32,343 nucleotides of DNA from Succinivibrionaceae bacterium UBA3769 (GTDB lineage Bacteria; Pseudomonadota; Gammaproteobacteria; Enterobacterales; Succinivibrionaceae). Of the stretch, positions 8,073 through 15,232 are shown in pieces. Both the position numbers and the translations under genes were made by a program. Below the pieces are notes generated by a model. That model ran no database searches, was not told the DNA's origin, and saw only the letters and a program-made list of their open reading frames with translations. The stretch lies in assembly GCA_002372325.1 (NCBI GenBank), contig DFFT01000018.1, positions 1-32,343 of the forward strand, given 5' to 3'. The stretch's first letter is position 1. The number at the start of each line of letters is the position of its first letter.

Positions 8073-9284
8073 TCAGCGGGAATCCTGGTTTCCGGAGGGT
8101 TTTGGCCCCATCCGGGAGCCTCTTCCTGCAAAGAAATGCCATGCCTTTACTGCCCCGGCATAAACCCTTGCCCCGGCCTGAAAAACCCGGTGATACCGCG
8201 TGCCCTCAGGATGGGTCATCAGGGTTTCCGCAATTTCTTCAGCCGTAGCTGCGGCTCCGGTATCCCAGTTATAGTACCGGGGGTAAAGAAGAAGGGCCCC
8301 GATAATGAGATCCGTGAGATCCTGTATGGCATTCCTGCGGCGAAGCTCAGCTGCCCGGGCGATTTCGTTTCCGTCCGCCGCGCTGACATCCCGGGTAAGG
8401 CCGTAGCCGGCATAGAAGGGCATCCCGTACACCACTGTTTTTTTGCCCCGGAGCATTGCTTCGAATCCCGCAAGGGAGCTTATAGTATGCACCTCGTCCG
8501 CGATCTCCGTGAGATCCGGAGCCCCCGTATCATCTGCGGCAATATAGTCAGCCAGTCTTTGGAGCTCCTCCGCCTCCGGAAGTCCCTTGCGGAGGCCGTT
8601 AAGAACGTCGGGATGGATTTTTACCATGATAAGAGCCCGGGGATTGTCCTTTCTTACCCGGCGGAGGAGGGAGATATTGGTGTACCCAAGGCCGCCGGTA
8701 ATGACTGAGGCATCGTTATCCACCTGGGCAGGAATGAAGATCACCCCATCGTATTTGCCGGGATTGTCCCGGAGGAGAGCGGTTACTGCCGGGATCGGCT
8801 TCGGGGGTATTCCGGAGCGGTACTTGGTGATCCCGCCCCGAAGAATCAGATCCCGGAGTTTTTCCCCGCGGAGGCGGAGATCCTGATAGTCCGGGCGTTC
8901 CCGGAGATGAATAAGGATATTTTCCAGCTCCGAGGGCCGGCGGGGATCATAGTAGATGCCGGTTTCGTCAAAGGCCAGAGAGTAGGGATAGTAATAGTTG
9001 CAGCCGAGGCCGTTGGAGCGGATAAAGGCGTCCTCGGCCCGCACCACCGTGATGCCCCGGGAGACGAGATCCTGAGCGAGTCTGCGGAGCTCCGGGGTTT
9101 TGGCTTCCAGAGCGCCCCAGAAAACCGCCTTGTCCCCCGGTGCAAAGATTTCTCCGATCCGGCCCGCATCAAGATAACGCCGCGCGGTTTTTAAGCTCAG
9201 AAAGCTGATGCGGGATTCCTTTAAAAACGGCGGGAGAATGGCGCGTTTCCACAGGGTGGCCATGATAATGTGCGCGGTGGTCAT
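8073..9284 (-). CDS. Single-module capsule polysaccharide (KpsC-like) Kdo transferase
   Basis: Proteins of the capsule-synthesis family that includes KpsC add beta-linked Kdo residues to a lipid anchor for group 2 capsules or related glycans, at the inner membrane. Matching features are VFWGALEAKTPELR, VVRAEDAFIRSNGLG, SLAFDETGIYYDPRRPSELE, the nucleotide-sugar half with DGVIFIPAQVDNDASV and ALIMVKIHPDVLNG, and DEVHTISSLAGFEAMLRGK followed by YGMPFYAGYGLT. KpsC usually has two such modules in about 670 residues; this one has 403 and only one module. No other capsule gene lies nearby, so the acceptor could be capsule, LPS or something else. The ATG at 9284 has AAAGGA upstream; an internal Met at codon 8 is a weaker choice. 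Confidence 0.85.
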   Translation of the reverse strand: MTTAHIIMATLWKRAILPPFLKESRISFLSLKTARRYLDAGRIGEIFAPGDKAVFWGALEAKTPELRRLAQDLVSRGITVVRAEDAFIRSNGLGCNYYYPYSLAFDETGIYYDPRRPSELENILIHLRERPDYQDLRLRGEKLRDLILRGGITKYRSGIPPKPIPAVTALLRDNPGKYDGVIFIPAQVDNDASVITGGLGYTNISLLRRVRKDNPRALIMVKIHPDVLNGLRKGLPEAEELQRLADYIAADDTGAPDLTEIADEVHTISSLAGFEAMLRGKKTVVYGMPFYAGYGLTRDVSAADGNEIARAAELRRRNAIQDLTDLIIGALLLYPRYYNWDTGAAATAEEIAETLMTHPEGTRYHRVFQAGARVYAGAVKAWHFFAGRGSRMGPKPSGNQDSR

Positions 9285-9502
9285 AGCTGAAATCCTTTGT
9301 TCCTGACGCTGCAGCCGGGGGAAGCCGCATTTTCTCCTCAGCCCCGGGGGCGGGATAAGGTGTCATCCCTTCCTCATAAGAGACCCGGCGTTTCCGGGAT
9401 GCTGTTTATCTCGCAGATATGATGCGGCGATCTCTTCCCGCCGTTTATCCCTTTCCCGGACTGACGGTTCCTTTCCCTGAACGGCCTTTTTCTATGCGGA
9501 GG
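9285..9502. other. Gap between rhombosortase and KpsC-like genes
   Basis: This 218-nt gap lies between two same-strand genes. It has a short hairpin, CCCGG with CCGGG, near 9384-9400 but only a weak T run, so it is not a clear terminator. No gene is seen. Confidence 0.3.
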
Positions 9503-10138
9503 TTAGCCTCTTTTATTATGGATAAAGAAGAGGAATCCGGTAACGAGGCCGGCAATGGCCCCGTAAAGATGGGACGGCGCCGATACCTGATAATTGGAGA
9601 CCTCTTTAACCTGCTGATTCAGGGAGGTGAAATGGAAGTTGTCTCCGTACATGTTGCGGGTGATTTCGTCAAAGCCGAATTCCGGGTGATTGAAATCGAT
9701 GTAGATTTTGGCGGCCACGGCAGCCAGGATCACGCCTCCCTTCCAGTCAAGCTCGATAAGGAGCCGGGCGAGTCCCGCCGCTGTTACCATGCCGTGGAGG
9801 GCGCCGGACATGCCGCCGTATTCGGAGGTGTTTGTGAAAAAGAAGATCCCTAAGGTGACGCAGAGACCGGACACGGCGAAGGAGATCAGGCGGTGTGCCC
9901 AGGTGGCGCAGGATTCCGCAAAGAAGAAAAACCAGATAATGAAGAAGCCGGCCAGGTTTTCCGCAAGGTGATGGAGGTCGAAATGCACGAAGTTTCCGGT
10001 AATGAATTCCCAGTACCAGTGCTGATGGGTGATATCCCAGGGGCTGAGACTCCATAATGTAGGATGGTAATAGGAGCATCCCAGGCTTGCGGCAGCGATG
10101 AGGGCGAATACGATGATGTTGATTGCCTGTCCTTTCAT
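9503..10138 (-). CDS. rrtA: Rhombosortase-like rhomboid family intramembrane protease
   Basis: Rhomboid proteases cut substrates inside the membrane with a Ser-His pair; the rhombosortase branch processes proteins with GlyGly-CTERM tails in several gammaproteobacteria. The 211-residue polytopic protein has the HxxxN element (HHLAEN), the nucleophile motif GGMSGALHG (Ser111) and the second-helix His in APSHLYGAIAG (His190). The short size and the SGALHG form fit rhombosortase better than GlpG-type rhomboids. I start at ATG 10138, preceded by AGGA with a 9-nt spacer; the open frame extends upstream to 10408 but that part does not look like protein. No protein in the window ends in a GlyGly-TM-basic tail, so its substrate is elsewhere. 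Confidence 0.8.
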   Translation of the reverse strand: MKGQAINIIVFALIAAASLGCSYYHPTLWSLSPWDITHQHWYWEFITGNFVHFDLHHLAENLAGFFIIWFFFFAESCATWAHRLISFAVSGLCVTLGIFFFTNTSEYGGMSGALHGMVTAAGLARLLIELDWKGGVILAAVAAKIYIDFNHPEFGFDEITRNMYGDNFHFTSLNQQVKEVSNYQVSAPSHLYGAIAGLVTGFLFFIHNKRG

Positions 10139-10227
10139 GTCTTTTAAATCCTGCTTTATGATAATTCTGATCCCGCGGCGCCAAGAGCCGGCAGGGCGGT
10201 TTCTTCCAATTCCCCGGAATAAGCGGG

Positions 10228-10247
10228 AATCCCGGTATCCCGGGATT
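10228..10247. repeat. Palindrome of the AATCCCGG family
   Basis: AATCCCGG, a TATC loop and CCGGGATT form a perfect 8-bp stem. Related arms recur at 11593-11622 and 11670-11701, which points to an interspersed intergenic repeat. Confidence 0.55.
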
Positions 10248-10593
10248 ATAAGCCTTTTGCGGGGGATGATCCATTTATAAAGGGAGTCCTGAGATTTAAA
10301 GGGAGGCCTGAGGAGATGCTCCGGGAGCGCCGGGGCCCCTTCCGGAAATATTGCGGCTCCTTCCCTGATTCTTTCATGACCCGGATTAAACACCGCTTTG
10401 ATTGCCACAGAGCGGGGGACGTTATCGGGGGGCGGGATTTCACCAAAAGGGATTTAAGCGGGAGATGATAATGAAGACGGAGATAATCTCTTAAAATTAT
10501 CAGGAGGTTTCTCAGGTTTTTACCCCTGATTCTTCGCCCGGGGATCATAAAAACCCCGCCGCCTTCCTTAAATAATGAGGTTTAAGGGGCCGC

Positions 10594-10627
10594 GGGAATT
10601 CTGAATTCCCGGAGACCGGAATTCCGG
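10594..10627. repeat. Paired palindromes
   Basis: GGGAATTC-T-GAATTCCC (10594-10610) is followed 5 nt later by CCGGAATTCCGG (10616-10627). Both are perfect inverted repeats; no T run follows either strand closely. Confidence 0.5.
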
Positions 10628-10709
10628 CCGGAGGAAGATAATAACCCAAGACGGGAGATCGTCTTAGGATGGCGGCGAGACAGGCGGGGAATTTCTGCCT
10701 TGTTAAAAC

Positions 10710-10734
10710 AAAAAAGGCTTCCGGGAAGGAAGCC
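10710..10734 (-). terminator. Intrinsic terminator of the H-NS family gene
   Basis: On the minus strand GGCTTCC, loop TTCCC and GGAAGCC form a perfect 7-bp stem followed by six T residues. It lies 33 nt past the stop codon. Confidence 0.9.
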
Positions 10735-10766
10735 AAAATTAATAAGGAGGATTATAGTTAAGGATA

Positions 10767-11255
10767 TTAGGAATTCATCTGCTGTTCCATAGCGGCGATT
10801 TCTTCTGCCGGAATTCTGTAATGTTCCTTGTCGGTAACACCGTCAGCAGCCATGCGCTCCTTGAGAGGGAGCGGAGTCTTGCCCTGACCGGTCCAAAGCT
10901 TTTCCTCGCCGTCCATAGTGGTGTAGCGATACTTGGGAACAACAGCCTTGCGGGGCTTGCGCTCCTTCTTCTCACCGGAAAGAGGAACCTTGGAGTAACG
11001 AGCTGCCAGAAGCTCGTCGGACATGCCGGAGCTTTCGCGGATCTCTTCAATCTTCTTGAAAGCTTCCTCAAAGGCCTTGAGACGGTTGGCGCGATCAATT
11101 TCAGCCTGCTGACGCTCGGCGATAACCTGCTTAACCTTTTCAATGATATCTTCGAGTTCGGCAACTGATAAATCTCTGGTAGCAGTGCTCAGAGCTTTTA
11201 CTGAGGCGATAGCGCTCTTTAAAGCGCCTGCCTTTGCTTCATAAGATAAAGCCAT
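10767..11255 (-). CDS. H-NS family nucleoid-associated protein
   Basis: H-NS proteins bind curved AT-rich DNA, bridge it and silence transferred genes. The 162-residue product has a helical N-terminal oligomerisation part (about 1-80, with VKQVIAERQQAEIDRANRLK and KAFEEAFKKIEEIRE), a basic linker (KKERKPRKAVVPKYRY) and the C-terminal DNA-binding domain DGEEKLWTGQGKTPLPLKE, in which the minor-groove Q-G-R loop appears as QGK. It is longer than E. coli H-NS (137 residues). The ATG has AAGGAAG with a 7-nt spacer. It is monocistronic, with a terminator after it and an AT-rich promoter region before it, which fits the autoregulation usual in the family. StpA, Hha-partner or MvaT roles cannot be told apart from sequence alone. 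Confidence 0.9.
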   Translation of the reverse strand: MALSYEAKAGALKSAIASVKALSTATRDLSVAELEDIIEKVKQVIAERQQAEIDRANRLKAFEEAFKKIEEIRESSGMSDELLAARYSKVPLSGEKKERKPRKAVVPKYRYTTMDGEEKLWTGQGKTPLPLKERMAADGVTDKEHYRIPAEEIAAMEQQMNS

Positions 11256-11301
11256 AATTTACTTCCTTAAATTGTTTTGTTTATTAGGAGGTGTTTCCGC
11301 T

Positions 11302-11307
11302 ATTATA
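11302..11307 (-). promoter_or_regulatory. -10 box for the H-NS family gene
   Basis: TATAAT on the minus strand is preceded by a very A/T-rich stretch with only a weak -35 (CATTTA at 17 bp). The predicted leader begins with CACCTCCTAA, close to the 3' end of 16S rRNA (anti-Shine-Dalgarno), before the true ribosome site AAGGAAG. Confidence 0.6.
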
Positions 11308-11592
11308 CACGATTTTTTTAGTTTTAAATGATTTTTAATAAAAAATTTCGTTTTATTGAAAAAGACAGATTATGTCAGAAATCACTGTTTAATACCGGAC
11401 AGTTTCCGGGAAGAAATCACCGGAGTTCCGGGGCTCCCCATCTGAAAAACGGAACCCCGCCCCGATGAAAGTTAAATGAGAATTGCCTGACCGCCGAACG
11501 CTCCCGCTTCGGATAATATCAATTTATGGCATCCCGGAATGCCCGTAAAATCAAGTCCCAATCGTTATTTTTAACCGGTCCGGAACTTGGAT

Positions 11593-11622
11593 AATCCCGT
11601 AAAATCTGCATTTTCCGGGATT
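11593..11622. repeat. Inverted repeat of the AATCCCGG family
   Basis: AATCCCGTAAAA pairs with TTTTCCGGGATT around TCTGCA: a 12-bp stem with one mismatch. Confidence 0.55.
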
Positions 11623-11669
11623 TTGGAATTGGTTAATTATTAACCATCTTTCTGTATCCGGGGATAATA

Positions 11670-11701
11670 CCGGGATTTTACCGGTCTCCGGATAATCCCG
11701 G
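11670..11701. repeat. Inverted repeat of the AATCCCGG family
   Basis: CCGGGATT (11670-11677) pairs with AATCCCGG (11694-11701). The enclosed bases contain a smaller CCGG-TCT-CCGG hairpin, so the unit can fold as a nested structure. Confidence 0.55.
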
Positions 11702-11872
11702 AAAAGGCCGGAAATGCGGCTCCTCTGGCTGGTATCGCCGGCGGAGGCGCGGCCGGCGGGAGGGGGAGAACGAAAGGGAGCGCTGGTTTTACGGCTTCCG
11801 GGAAGGCTCCTGCCGTTTTCTCCCGGCACCCGGGTATCATAACGGATAGCGGGGGAGTCCGGCTCCGGAAAT

Positions 11873-11896
11873 AAAAAAAACCGGCGGGAGCCGGCT
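11873..11896 (-). terminator. Intrinsic terminator of the EAL/HDOD gene
   Basis: On the minus strand AGCCGGC and GCCGGTT (one G-U pair) enclose TCCC and run directly into eight T residues, 20 nt past the stop codon. Confidence 0.9.
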
Positions 11897-11915
11897 CTTT
11901 TGCTCTGTTTCGGGA

Positions 11916-13139
11916 TCAGCTCTTCATGAACTTCCCGGCCCATTCGCTGGACTGCTGATACATCTCGATGGCCCGGGCATCGGTAATGCCCAGTCTCTGG
12001 GCCCGGAGACTTACGGTGTCAAAGTCCAGGTTTTCATAATCCCTGACGAAATTAAGATAGAAGGCCATTTCTCCCTTGTTTTTCAGAATGGCATCCTTGA
12101 TGGAGGAGGCAATGGGCATCTCGTCCATGATTTCCTTCATATCCTTCTGCATAATGGTATCCAGGAGGGAGAACAGGCCGCAGAGGAAGGATTCGTCGGG
12201 ATCCGTATGTCCCTTTCTTTCTTTGGAGAGCATTTCGCAGAAGGACGCTCTGGTGAGGGACATCTGATAAAGCTCGGAAGGAGCGTCATTGCCCAGGGAG
12301 GTAGCGGAGATCAGGTAGACGAAGCGGCGGAGCTCCTGCTTGCCCATGTACACCACGGCATGACGGAAGGAGGTTATGGGCTCCGAGCCGTAACGCACGT
12401 TATTGGCATAGCGGAGCAGCTTGTAGGCCAGAGAGAGATCCTGCTTCAGGAGCTTTTCCACGGAGTCATAGTTGATTTCAATGGAGGCCACCTCTCGGAA
12501 TAGCTGCATCACGGTCATCTGGTTCTGGGACAGGGCCCGATCCTTAACGATGATGGGCTTGGAGAAAAAATAGCCCTGATAGAGGGTGCAGCCGATTTCC
12601 TGAGCGGCCTGGAAGTCCTCGGGGGTTTCGATCTTTTCCGCCAGGAAGGAAAGATTTACGTACCGGGTGTGGTTGTCGATGTAATTCTTGATCACGGGAA
12701 CGGGATAGGCCCGGAAATCGAATTTGATGATGTCGATGAATAGCAGGAAGCGCTCCCAGTCCGGACTCATGTTAAAGTCGTCCAGCGCAATGCGGAAGCC
12801 TTTGGCTTTCAGCCCCTTGATAAGTTCAAACAGGGTGTCGTTGGGAGCGCAGTCCTCCAGCACCTCAATGACCACCTGGTTCACCGGCAGAAAATCAATG
12901 ATGTTATGCACAAAAAGGGGATAGGGAAAGTTTATGAAGCAGAGCCGGTCTCCCACCAGCGAGGATATCTTGTTGTCTATGAACTGCTGCGTAATCAGAG
13001 TTGCGGTGGCAGCCTCCGCGGTTATCTCTTTGGGATAAGCGTTCGTAAGACCGTTACGGTACAGAAGCTCATATCCTATGGTAACTTTGTTGGCATCCAG
13101 TATCGGCTGTTTTGCCACGTAAGAGAACATTTCGCTCAT
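11916..13139 (-). CDS. EAL-like / HDOD signalling protein (YuxH/CdgJ type)
   Basis: The protein joins an N-terminal EAL-type domain (about 1-200) to a C-terminal HDOD domain (about 200-395). Known relatives such as Vibrio CdgJ hydrolyse or sense cyclic di-GMP and affect motility or biofilm. The EAL motif is GYELLYR, giving ELL rather than EAL; ALDDFNM keeps the Asp pair and LAEKIET keeps the Lys and Glu. Many segments are divergent, so activity is uncertain. The HDOD half shows LAYKLLRYANNVRYG and SFRHAVVYMGKQELRRFVYL. I start at ATG 13139, with GGGAAG upstream at good spacing; a TTG at 13148 is in frame but less likely. There is no GGDEF domain nearby, and a terminator follows. Confidence 0.9.
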   Translation of the reverse strand: MSEMFSYVAKQPILDANKVTIGYELLYRNGLTNAYPKEITAEAATATLITQQFIDNKISSLVGDRLCFINFPYPLFVHNIIDFLPVNQVVIEVLEDCAPNDTLFELIKGLKAKGFRIALDDFNMSPDWERFLLFIDIIKFDFRAYPVPVIKNYIDNHTRYVNLSFLAEKIETPEDFQAAQEIGCTLYQGYFFSKPIIVKDRALSQNQMTVMQLFREVASIEINYDSVEKLLKQDLSLAYKLLRYANNVRYGSEPITSFRHAVVYMGKQELRRFVYLISATSLGNDAPSELYQMSLTRASFCEMLSKERKGHTDPDESFLCGLFSLLDTIMQKDMKEIMDEMPIASSIKDAILKNKGEMAFYLNFVRDYENLDFDTVSLRAQRLGITDARAIEMYQQSSEWAGKFMKS

Positions 13140-13474
13140 GATTAACAACTTCCCTTTGAGTACTGCAAGAATCCATCTACCATTATCATAATAAACAGGA
13201 ATTTATAAAACCCGAAAATTGCTGTCAGACAACAGTGATCACGTTTTTTATGATGAATTGCAATATTCTTTTAACCGGTACGGCGATTAATCGCAGGACA
13301 GTTTCACGGAGCCGCGAGATTAATTGCATTTATGCCCGAATAGTTCGGGAGGGCTTTCCGATATTTCAGATGAGGAGGCCCCTCCGCGGGACGGTGCTGC
13401 CCCTGTGCTTTACGGCGGAACAGGGGGATCCCCGGCGCCCGGGGGAGGCCCCGAATCCTCCCGGAGCCCCGCGC
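13140..13474. other. Intergenic region upstream of the EAL/HDOD gene
   Basis: AT-rich at 13150-13280, presumably holding the minus-strand promoter, then GC-rich. Open frames on both strands here look like noise. Confidence 0.4.
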
Positions 13475-13505
13475 AAAAAAAAGGCATGAATCCAGGATCC
13501 ATGCC
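13475..13505 (-). terminator. Intrinsic terminator of the moxR-bat operon
   Basis: On the minus strand GGCATGGAT and ATTCATGCC (one G-U pair) form a 9-bp stem around CCTGG, followed by eight T residues. It lies 56 nt past the last gene of the operon. Confidence 0.9.
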
Positions 13506-13561
13506 AACAACAGGAAGTAAGAATAGTTAGTTTCTTATAGTTATGTCTCCTTCATGGAAAA

Positions 13562-15232
13562 TCATTTCAGGGTCTGCTGCACAGTCTCGTAGATTTCTCC
13601 GTTGAGACCGTAAGGATTAATGCCGCGCTTGGCCTTGGGCTTTTTGTAATTCTTATTTTTGGAAATAAGACTGTAAAGCTTCTTGCCGTCCCACTTGGCA
13701 GCTTCCGGATCCTTCGACCAGCAGGCCCGGGACAGATTGTCGATCTCCGTCTTGGCTTTGCTGTAGAAGGGGAGTCCGGTGAGACCCACAATGGTCTTGT
13801 CAGGCCAGCGCTTCTGCGCCCATTCCAGAATGGCGGCGCGGCATTTAATGGGATCGTCCTTCTTCCAGGAACGGGCGAAGGTTCTCCAGTAGCCCATATA
13901 GTCGGCCCGGAGATGGAGCCAGCCGTAGATGCCGCTTCTTCTGCGGTACATGATGACGCTGTAGACCAGGAAAAGGATCAGCACAACGCCGGCGATAATG
14001 CCCGCAAAGATCTTGTAGGCGGTCTTGGGATCCCGGGGAATGTAGTCGCTGAAGCTGAAGCCGTTGATCTCATAGTTGGCCCCCAGCACCACGATGCTGT
14101 TCACCTTGCCGTCGTTGGGATTCTTCCATTCCACCACGCTCTGATTGGCCACGAACTTAGTATGGTTTCTCAGAGGCACAAACACCTGCTTTACCACCCG
14201 GGTGGACTTGAGCTTCTTGTCCCGCATGAGCTGCTCTGTTTCCGCGGTAACGTCCTCATAGTAGTCGAAGTCGTTCTCGTTGAAGTCCGGCACCGGCACC
14301 CGGGGGAGCTGAGACAGACTGTTGTTGGTGGCAATGTAGGTGACGGTTCTGGTGATGGGGTCGCCCACGTGGATATTTTCTTCGGCGGGATTCCACTTCA
14401 CCGAGATGCTCAGATTGTCGGAAACAATGAGATTCTCGGGATTGGGGCCCACGGTAACGGTAACGGGCTTGGCTCCCTGGCTGAACGGGCTCTGACCGTT
14501 GCCGGTAATGACGTAGCCGGAAATGCTGGGAGGATTAATGGTGATTTTGCCCTCCTGCCTGAAAATGGCCTTGTATTCCCGGATGGTGGTCTTGTAGAAC
14601 CGGTTGCCGGCGCTGGCGCGGCTGACGGTTCTTTCGGCAAAGAGCTCAAAATGCACGCCTTCTCCCTGCGGGGGAGTGTAGGTGGTGATCTTCACCTGGG
14701 GGAGATTGTCCACCTCAACGCGGTACATGGCCAGCTGGTTCTTGACGGGGTTCTGGGCGCGGAGCTGAGCCTTGATGAAATTCTTGGCCCGGAGTCCCTC
14801 GGCCTGCTTGACCTTGATCTCGAACTTCGGCGTGAACAGATCTCCGGCGGCGCCTACGGGCATGGCGGGGATCTTTATGACGCCGGCTTTGTTAGGCACC
14901 AGAGGAATAACCCACTGGTGGCTGTATTCCGCCGGACTGGAAAACCCCACGCTGCCTACGGAGAAGTCCTTGTTCAGCACGGTGTAGTCGAGATCCGCGC
15001 CGGTCACCGGCCGGGGCGTGGTGAGGTTTATGAACAGCCGGAAGCCGGTGCCGTCATGAAACAGCACAGTCTTGTCGGTACTGATCTTGAAGGTGCTTTT
15101 TGCGGGGGCGGGAGCAGCCTGTCCCGTCTCATCGGAAGTGTTTCCGGCCGCAAACGCCGCATCCGCCGCTCCCAGGCCGCCCAGGCCGAGAACAGCAAGG
15201 AGCATGACAGAAAAAAACTTGCTGACTACCAT
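13562..15232 (-). CDS. batD: BatD-like membrane protein
   Basis: BatD proteins are the large exported component of Bat (aerotolerance) operons; their biochemical role is not settled. The 556-residue product has a signal peptide (hydrophobic 6-22, AFA-AG near 30), a long beta-rich periplasmic part (about 40-395) and one membrane segment (about 402-425, KIFAGIIAGVVLILFLVYSV). After that comes a basic cytoplasmic tail of about 130 residues with WAQKRWPDKTIVGL and LSRACWSKDPEAAKWDGKK, typical of the family. It is the last gene of the operon: its ATG overlaps the end of the vWA-TPR gene by 7 nt, so translation is probably coupled, and an intrinsic terminator follows. Confidence 0.88.
   Translation of the reverse strand: MVVSKFFSVMLLAVLGLGGLGAADAAFAAGNTSDETGQAAPAPAKSTFKISTDKTVLFHDGTGFRLFINLTTPRPVTGADLDYTVLNKDFSVGSVGFSSPAEYSHQWVIPLVPNKAGVIKIPAMPVGAAGDLFTPKFEIKVKQAEGLRAKNFIKAQLRAQNPVKNQLAMYRVEVDNLPQVKITTYTPPQGEGVHFELFAERTVSRASAGNRFYKTTIREYKAIFRQEGKITINPPSISGYVITGNGQSPFSQGAKPVTVTVGPNPENLIVSDNLSISVKWNPAEENIHVGDPITRTVTYIATNNSLSQLPRVPVPDFNENDFDYYEDVTAETEQLMRDKKLKSTRVVKQVFVPLRNHTKFVANQSVVEWKNPNDGKVNSIVVLGANYEINGFSFSDYIPRDPKTAYKIFAGIIAGVVLILFLVYSVIMYRRRSGIYGWLHLRADYMGYWRTFARSWKKDDPIKCRAAILEWAQKRWPDKTIVGLTGLPFYSKAKTEIDNLSRACWSKDPEAAKWDGKKLYSLISKNKNYKKPKAKRGINPYGLNGEIYETVQQTLK

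Larger units (their letters stand above)
10139..10707. other. Long intergenic region with palindromes
   Basis: About 570 nt without a convincing gene. Open frames on the minus strand lack ribosome sites. It holds a perfect AATCCCGG/CCGGGATT palindrome (10228-10247) and two neighbouring EcoRI-centred palindromes (10594-10610, 10616-10627). Confidence 0.45.
11308..11872. other. Long intergenic region with inverted and direct repeats
   Basis: AT-rich upstream DNA of the H-NS gene (11308-11390) gives way to CCGG-rich DNA. The 11-mer GGATAATCCCG occurs twice (11589-11599 and 11690-11700), and each copy takes part in an inverted repeat. The minus-strand open frames here lack ribosome sites and read as repeats. 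Confidence 0.5.

Noticed and set aside
7842..8708. Plus-strand frame opposite the KpsC-like gene
   Set aside because: It covers the serC terminator and is antisense to a protein with clear family motifs.
9384..9400. CCCGG/CCGGG hairpin as a terminator of the rhombosortase gene
   Set aside because: The stem is only 5 bp and no real T run follows on either strand.
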